Below, piece by piece: positions 7,731 to 16,900 of a stretch of 17,346 nucleotides of DNA. The stretch spans positions 1 through 17,346 of the forward strand of contig DWXJ01000043.1 of the NCBI GenBank assembly GCA_019119285.1, read 5' to 3'. Source of the stretch: Merdimonas faecigallinarum (GTDB lineage Bacteria; Bacillota; Clostridia; Lachnospirales; Lachnospiraceae). Within the stretch, counting starts at the first letter, position 1. The number at the start of each line of letters is the position of its first letter. The notes under the pieces were generated by a model that saw nothing but the letters and a program-made list of their open reading frames with translations, made no database searches and was not told the origin of the DNA. Made by a program: the position numbers and the translations under genes.

Positions 7731-8078
7731 ATGAACCGAAAACTGCACCGGGTTCTGGAGGAAATCCGGAAAACGGAAAAGAAGATTGCCGAGTGGCAGG
7801 AACATTTAAAAGAACTGAAACTGTTGGCTGAACAGCTTGAAAATCAGGAGATCGTAAAAACCATCCGATCTATGAAGCTGGACAGCCACCGGATGTTAGA
7901 ACTTTTGGAGGGGATTCAGGAGGGGACAGTCTCCATTCCTCTCCCGGCAGAAGAGCCGGAGACAGGAGATACAGACAGAAAAGAAGGCACAGAGCCGGAC
8001 AGACAGGGTGAAGATATGGAAAAAATGGCGCAGAAAACAGCGCCGGAAAGTGAGGTTAGAAACCATGAGGAAATTTAA
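7731..8078 (+). CDS. DUF4315 family protein
   Basis: A 115-residue hydrophilic protein. Residues 1-50 (MNRKLHRVLEEIRKTEKKI ... LENQEIVKTIRSMKL) form a predicted coiled coil matching the start of DUF4315 proteins, which always sit between the NlpC/P60 (CD1108) and DUF4366 (CD1107) genes in these elements. The second half is acidic and probably disordered. The function is unknown; a scaffold or chaperone for its neighbours is a guess. AAGGAAGGTGA precedes the ATG at good spacing, 25 bases after the hydrolase stop. The 3' end overlaps the start of the next gene by 14 bases. Confidence 0.8.
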   Translation: MNRKLHRVLEEIRKTEKKIAEWQEHLKELKLLAEQLENQEIVKTIRSMKLDSHRMLELLEGIQEGTVSIPLPAEEPETGDTDRKEGTEPDRQGEDMEKMAQKTAPESEVRNHEEI

Positions 8079-8781
8079 GAAATGGCTGATGGTTTTTGCT
8101 ATGGTGGCAGGGGTACTTTCTTCCACCGCCATGACAGCTTTTGCCTATACGGGAGATACCGGACAGACGGAGACTACCGGGGAGGCTGCGGCAGGAGAGA
8201 CACAGCCGGTAATCCCGGAGCAGACGGAAAGCGGGGAAGAGACAGAAGCGGCTGCCCAGGATGGTGCGGCAGAGGGAGCAGAAACTCCGTTTTCCATTCC
8301 TGGAAACGGAGAGGTGCTGGATGATAAGGCAGAAGATGGAACGAAAGAGTTTTTGACTATCCAGACGAAAAACGGCAATACCTTTTTCCTGGTATTAGAC
8401 CGATCCAGTAATACGGAAAATGTCTATATGCTCTCCATGATCGATGAGAATGACCTGGCAGAATTTATGGATGAAACGCAAACTGAGGAGACACCCCAGG
8501 TAGTGATCCCGGAGACAGAGCCAACTGTGGCACCAGAGGAAGCAGAGACGGAAACAGTACAACCGGAAGAAGGCGGCATGAACATGGGAGCAATCCTGGC
8601 GATAGGGATTCTGGCGGCAGGTGCGATTGGCGCCGGTTATTATTTTAAAGTTGTAAAGCCAAAGAAAGAGGAAACCCAGGAGGATGGAGAGGACTTGGAG
8701 TTCTATGACGGCGGATCTTACATCAACGAAGATCAGGCAGAGGACGAAGAGCCTGCAGATAAAGAGGACGAGGAAGAATAG
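8065..8781 (+). CDS. DUF4366 family secreted membrane-tethered protein (CD1107 family)
   Basis: A protein of 238 residues. It begins with a signal peptide (MRKFKKWLMVFAMVAGVL ... AFA, cleavage near residue 27). A Thr/Glu/Pro-rich stretch and a conserved core around residues 85-140 (EFLTIQTKNGNTFFLVLDR ... ENVYMLSMIDENDL) match the DUF4366 domain. Residues 172-195 (MGAILAIGILAAGAIGAGYYF) span the membrane, and the tail is highly acidic. It is a type I membrane protein with its core outside the cell. The role is unknown but the gene is a constant part of these transfer regions. The start at 8065 is chosen because it begins the signal peptide; GAGGT lies 8 bases upstream. It overlaps the previous gene by 14 bases, which suggests coupling. 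A hairpin terminator follows. Confidence 0.82.
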   Translation: MRKFKKWLMVFAMVAGVLSSTAMTAFAYTGDTGQTETTGEAAAGETQPVIPEQTESGEETEAAAQDGAAEGAETPFSIPGNGEVLDDKAEDGTKEFLTIQTKNGNTFFLVLDRSSNTENVYMLSMIDENDLAEFMDETQTEETPQVVIPETEPTVAPEEAETETVQPEEGGMNMGAILAIGILAAGAIGAGYYFKVVKPKKEETQEDGEDLEFYDGGSYINEDQAEDEEPADKEDEEE

Positions 8782-8810
8782 ACGCTCAGAAAAAAATCAG
8801 AAAGAAAGGA

Positions 8811-8834
8811 CAGCCGGGAAACCGGCTGCTTTTT
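8811..8834 (+). terminator. Intrinsic terminator or attenuator between the two blocks
   Basis: The 7-bp stem CAGCCGG (8811-8817) and CCGGCTG (8822-8828) is closed by a GAAA tetraloop of the stable GNRA type. It is followed by C and five T (8829-8834). It lies 30 bases after the DUF4366 stop and 9 bases before the ribosome site of the topoisomerase gene. The T-run is short, so read-through is likely, giving lower expression of the downstream genes rather than a full stop. No clear promoter is seen between this hairpin and the topoisomerase start. Confidence 0.7.
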
Positions 8835-8857
8835 CTGTGGGCGGAAAGGAGTATTGG

Positions 8858-10684
8858 ATGTATTTAGTATTAGGGGAAAAGCCCAGTGTGGCCCAGGCGT
8901 ATGCAAAAGTGTTAGGGGCGAAGAAGCGGCAGGACGGCTATCTGGAAGGAAACGGCTGGCTGGTGAGCTGGTGCCTTGGACACCTGGCAGAGTATGTACC
9001 GCCGGAGGAATATGATGAAAAATATCGGAAGTGGGAATTTTCCGACCTGCCTATTCTCCCGGAGGAGTGGCGGCTTTCCGTAGCAAAAGATAAAAAAGCG
9101 CAGTTTACAGTACTGAAGAAACTGCTGAACCGGAAAGACGTGGAATATGTCGTCAATGGCTGTGACGCAGGACGGGAGGGAGAGCTGATCTTCCGGCGTG
9201 TTTATGAAGTATCCGGGAGCTGTCTTCCTATCAAGCGGATCTGGATCAGTTCTATGGAAGATACGGCAATCCGGGAAGGATTCGCCCACCTGAAGGACGG
9301 CGCAGAATACCAGAATCTTTATGGAGCGGCTGTCTGCCGTGCCAAAGCAGACTGGCTCATTGGGATGAACGCTACCAGGGCATTTACTACAAAATATTTT
9401 AAACGTCTTGTGGTGGGAAGGGTGCAGACACCCACACTAGCAATGCTGGTGGAACGGGGAGAGCAGATTTCCCATTTCCAGAAAGAAAAATATTTTAACC
9501 TCCATTTGGACTGTGATGGCCTGGAGGTTGTCAAGGAGAAGCTGTTTGATGTGGGGGAAGTGAAGCGGATAAAGGAAGCCTGTGAGGGCGGGATTGCCAC
9601 GGTGGAATCCTGTGTGTCAGCAGAAAAGTCTGTCTACCCGCCGAAGCTGTATGACCTGACCACGCTCCAAAGGGAAAGCAACCGCTATTATGGCTACACG
9701 GCAAAAGAGACATTGGACTTTACCCAGAGCCTTTATGAGAAAAAGTTGGTGACTTATCCCCGGACGGACAGCCAGTATCTGACGGAGGACATGGAGCAGA
9801 CCGCACGGCAGGTCATTACAATGGCGAGTGAAAAATATGGATTTTCCTCTGTGTATCCGCTGGAGCCTGATGTAAAGCGTACTATGGATAACAGGAAAGT
9901 CTCAGATCACCATGCGATCATCCCGACAGCAGAACTAAAGGGCTTTGAGCTGCAGGAATTATCAAAAGGAGAACAGGACATCCTGCGGCTGATCAGTGTC
10001 CGGTTGCTTTGCGCTGGGGCGCAGAAGCACATCTTTCAGGAAACGGAAGTCCGGGTATCCTGCACCGGGGAAATCTTTCAGGCAAGGGGAAAATCCGTTC
10101 AGGAAATAGGATGGAAAGCGATAGAAGCGGCGTTCCGTGAACAGCTAGGAACAAAAAGCCGGACAGACGGGGAGCAGAAACCCATTCCTGCTGTGAAAGA
10201 AGGACAGACGTTTCAGCCTGTTACGGTAAGCGTATCCGAGCATTATACAACGCCGCCAAAGCCATACAGTGAGGATACCCTGTTATCCGCTATGGAAACT
10301 GCCGGCAATCAGGCATTTGAAGAAGAGACAGAGAAAAAAGGGCTTGGTACGCCGGCAACCAGGGCGTCCATTATTGAAAAGCTGGTATCTTCCGGCTATG
10401 CAGAGAGGAAAGGGAAACAGATTACAGCCACAAAGGATGGCGCTGACCTGATCTCGGTGCTGCCGGAGTATCTGCGGTCAGCCGCTATGACTGCCCAGTG
10501 GGAGAACCGTCTGCTCCTGATGGAGAAAGGGGAGCTTGAAAGCAGTGAATTTCTTGACGGCATTGTAGAGCTGATTGACCGGATGCTTCTGGAGTGCGGG
10601 GAACTGTCTGTGGAGGATCAGAACCGTTTTTACCCCCAGAGAGAAGATCGGTGTCTGCCCGGTCTGCGGCAGTCCGGTTTATGA
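8858..10684 (+). CDS. topB: Type IA DNA topoisomerase III, main part, frameshifted before its zinc ribbon
   Basis: The enzyme cuts one DNA strand and passes another through; element-borne copies are thought to help process transferred DNA. The start MYLVLGEKPSVAQ (Toprim domain, E7) is preceded by GGAAAGGA at 7-base spacing; in-frame starts upstream lie in the DUF4366 gene. The metal-binding DAGREGE is at 103-109. The catalytic tyrosine is Y300 in VTYPRTDSQY. SDHHAIIPT and the GLGTPATRA block are also present. The frame reaches a stop at 10682 after 608 residues, having left the expected sequence near QNRF. The missing C-terminal zinc ribbon is encoded in the +1 frame immediately downstream. 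The T5 (10627-10631) and C5 (10633-10637) runs are the likely site of a one-base insertion. The catalytic core is intact. Confidence 0.9.
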   Translation: MYLVLGEKPSVAQAYAKVLGAKKRQDGYLEGNGWLVSWCLGHLAEYVPPEEYDEKYRKWEFSDLPILPEEWRLSVAKDKKAQFTVLKKLLNRKDVEYVVNGCDAGREGELIFRRVYEVSGSCLPIKRIWISSMEDTAIREGFAHLKDGAEYQNLYGAAVCRAKADWLIGMNATRAFTTKYFKRLVVGRVQTPTLAMLVERGEQISHFQKEKYFNLHLDCDGLEVVKEKLFDVGEVKRIKEACEGGIATVESCVSAEKSVYPPKLYDLTTLQRESNRYYGYTAKETLDFTQSLYEKKLVTYPRTDSQYLTEDMEQTARQVITMASEKYGFSSVYPLEPDVKRTMDNRKVSDHHAIIPTAELKGFELQELSKGEQDILRLISVRLLCAGAQKHIFQETEVRVSCTGEIFQARGKSVQEIGWKAIEAAFREQLGTKSRTDGEQKPIPAVKEGQTFQPVTVSVSEHYTTPPKPYSEDTLLSAMETAGNQAFEEETEKKGLGTPATRASIIEKLVSSGYAERKGKQITATKDGADLISVLPEYLRSAAMTAQWENRLLLMEKGELESSEFLDGIVELIDRMLLECGELSVEDQNRFYPQREDRCLPGLRQSGL

Positions 10685-10946
10685 AAGCAAACGGAATTTC
10701 TTCTGTGGGAACCGGGACTGCGCCTTTGCCTTGTGGAAAGAGAACCGGTATCTGTCCGGTATGCGGAAAGTGCTGGACAAAAAGATGGCTGCGGAACTTT
10801 TGAAAGACGGACGGACGTATGTGCCGGATCTGTATTCCCAGAAGAAAGGCAGAACCTTTGCGGCATACCTGTGCCTGGACACGGAAGATGGGAGAGCCAG
10901 CTTCCGTTTGGAATTTCCGAAAAAGAAACGTGAGAAGAGAAAATAA
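10638..10946 (+). pseudogene. Out-of-frame zinc-ribbon end of topoisomerase III
   Basis: The +1 frame from about 10638 reads REKIGVCPVCGSPVYE, then FFCGNRDCAFALWKENR, then an AAELLKDGR block, ending in FRLEFPKKKREKRK. The paired cysteines (CPVC and CGNRDC) form a four-cysteine zinc ribbon, and the remainder is the standard C-terminal end of topoisomerase III in these elements. No ribosome site or start precedes it, so it is the lost tail of the same gene and not a separate gene. Joining it to the frame ending at 10684 by removing one base from the T5 or C5 run gives a full-length enzyme of about 695 residues. Confidence 0.85.
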
Positions 10947-10966
10947 TACAGGAGGATTTACATGAC

Positions 10967-13900
10967 ATGGCGAAAATCAATGACATCCGTTTCCTGGCAA
11001 AGGAGATGGCAAAAGAAGTCAGCGGTTCCCCACGGGACTGGATGCGGTATCTGGATACAGCCTCCAGACTTTACCGCTATCCTTTTTCTGACACGCTTCT
11101 GATCCATGCACAGCGTCCAAACGCTACGGCCTGTGCGGAGCTTGAAGTCTGGAATGAGAAGATGCGCCGGTGGGTGAACCGGGGAGCAAAGGGGATCGCC
11201 CTCATTGATGATACCGGGCCGAGGCGTATGCTGCGGTATGTGTTTGACGTATCAGACACCCATCCGGTGCGGGGCGGGAGGACGCCGTACCTTTGGCGGC
11301 TGAAGGAAGAACAGCAGGAGATGCTTCTGGATCATCTGACGGATACCTATGGACTGGGCGGGGAAGGGGCTTCTGACCTGCCTTCTGCGCTGCGGCAGAT
11401 TGCGGAAGAAATGGCGCAAGACACTATCGAGGAAGCAATGGACGGGATGGCGTATGCGATCCCCGGAACATTCCTGGAGGGACTGGACGAGGATACGATC
11501 CGGGTGGAGTTCCGTACCCTTCTTTCCAACAGTGCCTTTTATACCCTGGCACGGCGGTGCGGTCTGGAACCAATGGAATACCTGGAGGAAGCGGATTTTT
11601 TTGGGATCACCGATTTTAATGATCTTTCTGTCCTGGCTTTTTTAGGAAATGCCACCAGCCAGCTTGTGGAGCCGGTACTTCGTGACATCGGGCGCACGAT
11701 CCGGCAGACGGAACTGGAAGAATGGAAACAGCAGAAGGAAGTATCTCAGAAAAGTACGGAAAAAACGGTTGCAAAGGGACAAGAAGTATCTTATAATGAA
11801 TTTAGCACGTTAATTCGTGAAAGTGTAAATGATAAAGGAGGGGAAGCAAATGGAACTGACTTATCACCGCAAGGGAGATTACCTGTTTCCGAACCTGACG
11901 CTGACGGAAGAACCGCAGACCATCGGGAAATACGGGATGCTGAGGAGGACATATCTGAAAGAATACAAGAAGAATCTGTACCAAAGCCTGCTGATCAGCG
12001 GGAACCTGGACAGACACCTGAAGGAGATCGAGAAGTCCGCACAGGAGAGGATGGAGAACCTGATGGACGGTCTTCTTACAGCATATCCGGCACCGGACAA
12101 AGAGAGCGATCAGATGGCTTGGACAGCCCACATGAACAATCTGACACAGATGGCGGAAGAAACCGTGCTGACGGAATTGGTATACAGCTAAATGAAGAAA
12201 CAACAGAACAGGATTTGAGAGAAGCAGAGGAGATAGAAGCCTCTGCTTTATCTTTGCCTGAATTGCCTACGGTAGAACAGCAGATCCGCTCGATTGAGGA
12301 ACGGCAGGTGGCTCTCTATGCCGGAGAGACAGCCATTCCTGCAGATGTGATTGATGAAGTGCTGAGACGTGGCGGCAACCGGGACAGGAGCCATCTGCGT
12401 ATTATTTACAACTTCATGGTTGAGCAGACGCCGGAGGAATACACGGATTTTATCCGCCGGGAGTACGGCACCGGCGGCATCGGACTTGTGATCGGAGGGA
12501 GGGAATATTCTGTCTGGTATGACGAACTGGGGATGCAGATCGCCCTGGGGCATACTGTCCACGACCGGATCCTGGATAAGTCTTTTCTATCCTGGGAAGA
12601 TGTTACCGGCAGGATTCAACAACTCTTAAAGCAAGGGGAATATGCGCCGCAGTCCGTATTAGATGCCGCCCGGAGCAATGCTTTGAGAGAACATGCGGAA
12701 GTTTTGCTGTATATGGAACGGGATCTGGCAGAGGGCGTGGCGGAACTGGTCTTTGCGGATATGGAGCCGTTCCGTGGTGGATTTCCGGATATGGTGGAGA
12801 AAGTCAGCGCTTTGTTAGACCAGCCGGAGTATCTGGCGGATTTGAACGAGCGTCTGGCGGGACTGGCGGAAGCATATGAAACGGATAAGGATCTGATACG
12901 TTTTCCTTTCTACCGCCCTGACAGAGTGGCGGCTCAGTTCCAGAAATTTGCACAGGAAGCAGTTCCCTATCAGGCAAGGGAGGGGTTTGCATGGGAGGAG
13001 CATCCAACATTTATTACCCAGGATGAGATTGACGCTTTCCTTACTAGGGGCGGCCCGTATTCCAATGGGCGGCTTTCCACCTATGCGTTTTTTATCCAGG
13101 ATAAAACAGCGAAGGAAAAGGCGGAGTTCCTGAAAGACCAGTATGGGATCGGGGGATGCAGCCATGCCCTGAGCGGGGCAGACGATTCTCATGCGGATTA
13201 TGACGGGAAAGGGATTAAACTTTGCCGGGGTGATTATTTAAATCCGGCAGCTACGGAACTGCTGAAATGGCCCCAGGCAGCGAAGCGTGTCCAATATCTT
13301 ATCGACAGCGGACTGTATCTGAAAGCCGGGGATTATTCCCGTATGCCGGTTTATGAGCGGGAGGTTCTGGCCGGCAGGATCATTCACTTTTATCATCGTC
13401 TGCCAGATGAGATTGAACGTCCCTTTGAGATAGATCTGCTGAATGATGATGCAAGAAAACGTCTGCCGGAACTTCTGTCAGAGCCGGAGACGGCAGGTGA
13501 ACTGGCAGCACAGATGGACGGCGCCCTTGCCGCTTTGCCCCTGGATTTTCCGCAGTATGACGAAAGGGCGGAAACCCTTTCTGTGATCCATGACTATATT
13601 GACGGAGCTTATACAATCTTCCCGGATCAGAAGCAAGACATTGAAGTGGAGGCAACAGGACAGCAGTTGTCTCTTTTTGATTTTATGGGAGAAAGCGTTC
13701 CAGAAAAAGCACAAGAGAGTGCGGTGGAACAGACGGAAGAAACACAGACAATTCCAGAAACGGTAACAGAGCCGGAAAATACAGAAGAAAAGCAGGATGC
13801 TGTTTATACTGCCGTTGAGGAACAGGTCACGGAAACTATGGAGAAAGCGGGGGTATCCTTTGACGTGCTTTCCCCGGAACAGGTGGAAGTGATCTATGCC

Positions 13901-16900
13901 GCTGCTGAAAATGGACAGGACATAACGCCGGTATTAAACCCGGAGTTCTCCCCGGAACAGATGCAGTTGATCCTTGATATTTTAGAGCGTCTGGAGACAG
14001 ACAACCAGGCATTCGTGAAACGGGAACTGGAACATCTCACGACGCAGGTGTTGTCTTTGGACACAATTAATACAATCCGGCAGTATTACCATATCCCTTT
14101 GGAACCGGCAGAAAGAGAACCGGCTGCAGGAAAGCAGGAACCGGCGGTCAATTTCCATATCACAGATGATAGCCTTGGAACCGGGAGCGCAAAAGAAAAA
14201 TTCCGTGCCAACATAGCTGCGATCCGTCTGCTCCAGCAGATCGAGCAGGAAGGACGGACAACCGCCACGCCGGAAGAACAGCAGATTTTATCCCGCTATG
14301 TAGGCTGGGGCGGCCTGCAGGAAGCCTTTGAGGAGCGCAATGAAGCATGGTCAGATGAGTTTGTCGAACTTTATACAGAACTCGATCCGGAGGAATATAA
14401 AGCGGCACGGGAATCTACTCTGAGTGCTTTCTATACGCCGCCAGTGGTCATTAAAGCCATGTATGAGGCATTGGGAAATATGGGACTGGAGAAGGGAAAC
14501 GTTCTGGAACCATCCTGTGGAGTTGGAAATTTCCTTGGCCTTGTACCGGAGAGCATGGACGGCCTGAACATGTATGGCGTGGAACTGGACAGCATTTCCG
14601 GCAGGATCGCAAAACTGCTCTATCCGGAAGCGGAGATCACCATTAATGGATTTGAAAAGACGGAGTTTCCGGATGGCTTCTTTGATGTGGCAGTCGGGAA
14701 TATTCCCTTTGGCGGTTATAAGCTGTCAGACCGGCGCTATGACCGGCAGAAGTTTTTTGTCCATGATTATTTTATCGCAAAGACCATTGATAAGGTACGT
14801 CCTGGCGGAGTGATTGCCTACATCACTTCAAACGGAATGGGCGGCGGAACTATGGATAAACGTGACGGGAAAGCCAGAGAATATATTGCACAGCGATGTG
14901 AGCTGCTTGGAGCGATCCGGCTTCCGAACAATGCGTTCCAGGCGAATGCCGGGACAAAGATGAACACGGATATTCTGTTCCTGCAGAAACTGGACGCTCC
15001 CCGGATACTTGGGAAGGAACAGCCGGAGTGGGTACAGACGGATGAACTTTTACGGGAGGAGTATACCAATGACAGAGGGGAGACATCCCATAACATTGTC
15101 ACTGTCAACCGCTATTTCCAGAACCATCCGGAGATGGTGCTGGGGGAACAAAAGATTGTGTCCGGCCCCTATGGGCCACAGCTCGTCTGCCAGCCGATTG
15201 CGGGGGCAGACCTGGGAGAGCAGCTAAGGGAGGCAGTCAGCCATATCCACGGCACAATCACAGAGATAGAGCTGGAGGATTCTGATTTAGAAGAGATCGA
15301 CACCTCCATACCTGCAGATCCGTCCATTAAAAATTTTAGTTTTGCCAATGTGGACGGCATGGTGTACTATCGGGAAAATTCCCGGATGAATCGGATGGAA
15401 CTGCCTGCCATGACAACAGAGCGTGTCCTGGGGATGATTGAACTGCGTGACTTGACACAAGAGCTTCTGCAGTGTCAGTTGGAGGATGGCAGTGACGATA
15501 AGATACACAGCTTTCAGGAGAAACTGAATCAGGCTTACGACCGTTTCACTGGAAGATATGGCCTGATCAGCAGTAATGCAAACAAGCGTGCCTTTTCTCA
15601 GGACAGCAGCTATTGCCTGTTATCTTCTTTGGAAATCCTGGATGAAAGTGGAAACCTGAAACGGAAAGCGGATATATTTACCAAACGGACAATCCGAAAA
15701 CCAGAGACAGTGACTTCCGTAGATACTGCCAGTGAAGCCTTAGCTGTGTCGATTGGAGAGCGTGCGAGAGTAGATGTACCGTTTATGGCGGAACTGTCCG
15801 GAAAAACAGAGGGAGAAGTGACAGAAGAGCTGGCAGGAGTGATCTTTAAAAACCCGGTGACGGAAAGATGGGAAACCTCAGATGAATATCTGTCCGGCAA
15901 TGTGCGGGAGAAGCTGGCGACGGCGAGAACCTTTGCGGAGAACCACCCGGAGTATGAGGTTAACGTGCAGGCACTGGAACGGGTGCAGCCGAAAGATCTG
16001 GATGCGTCAGAGATTGAGGTGCGCCTGGGCGCTACATGGATTGAGCCGGAGTACATCACACAATTTATGGGTGAGACGTTTGGTACGCCGGATTATCTGC
16101 TGGGACGGCAGATCGAAGTCCGGTATGCTCCGGTCAACGGCCAGTGGAATGTGAGCGGAAAAAATGCAGACTACCGAAATCCCCGTGTAACTGCCACCTA
16201 TGGGACACAGCGGGCAAACGCCTACCGGCTTTTGGAGGACGCACTGAACCTGCGGGATACAAAGATTTATGATACGGTGCAGGAAGATGGCACGGAAAAG
16301 AGAGTCCTTAATAAGAAAGAAACCATGCTGGCACAGCAGAAACAGGAGATGATCCGGGAGGAATTTAAGGAATGGATCTTTCGGGATATAGACAGGCGTG
16401 AGACGCTTTGCAGGAAATATAATGAGCTTTTTAATAGTGTCCGGCCCCGTGAATATGACGGCAGTCATATCCGGTTTGTCGGCATGACACCGGAGATCAC
16501 TCTGATGCCTCATCAGAAAAACGCCGTTGCCCATATCCTTTACGGGCATAATACCCTGCTCGCCCATTGCGTGGGGGCAGGCAAGACGTTTCAGATGATC
16601 GCCGCCGGTATGGAGAGCAAACGGCTCGGACTGTCACAGAAAAATCTGTATGTTGTGCCGAACCATCTGACCGAACAGTGGGGCAGCGACTTTTTGAGGC
16701 TGTATCCAAACGCCAATGTGCTTGTGGCTACGAAAAAGGATTTTGAACCTGCGAACCGGAAGAAATTCTGTTCCCGGATCGCTACGGGGGATTATGATGC
16801 AGTCATCATTGGTCACAGCCAGTTTGAAAGGATTCCTCTGTCAAGGGAACGCCAGGCAATGTCCATTGAAAAACAGATTGATGAGATCACCATGGCTATC

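Noticed and set aside
11806..11819. CACG-N6-CGTG as an operator for tnpV
   Set aside because: Its position over the expected start of transcription is suggestive, but four-base arms occur often by chance; noted only under the promoter.
11802..12203. Minus-strand frame of 133 codons across the tnpV region
   Set aside because: It is open because both plus-strand frames there are coding, which depletes stops. No start signals or recognisable protein are present.
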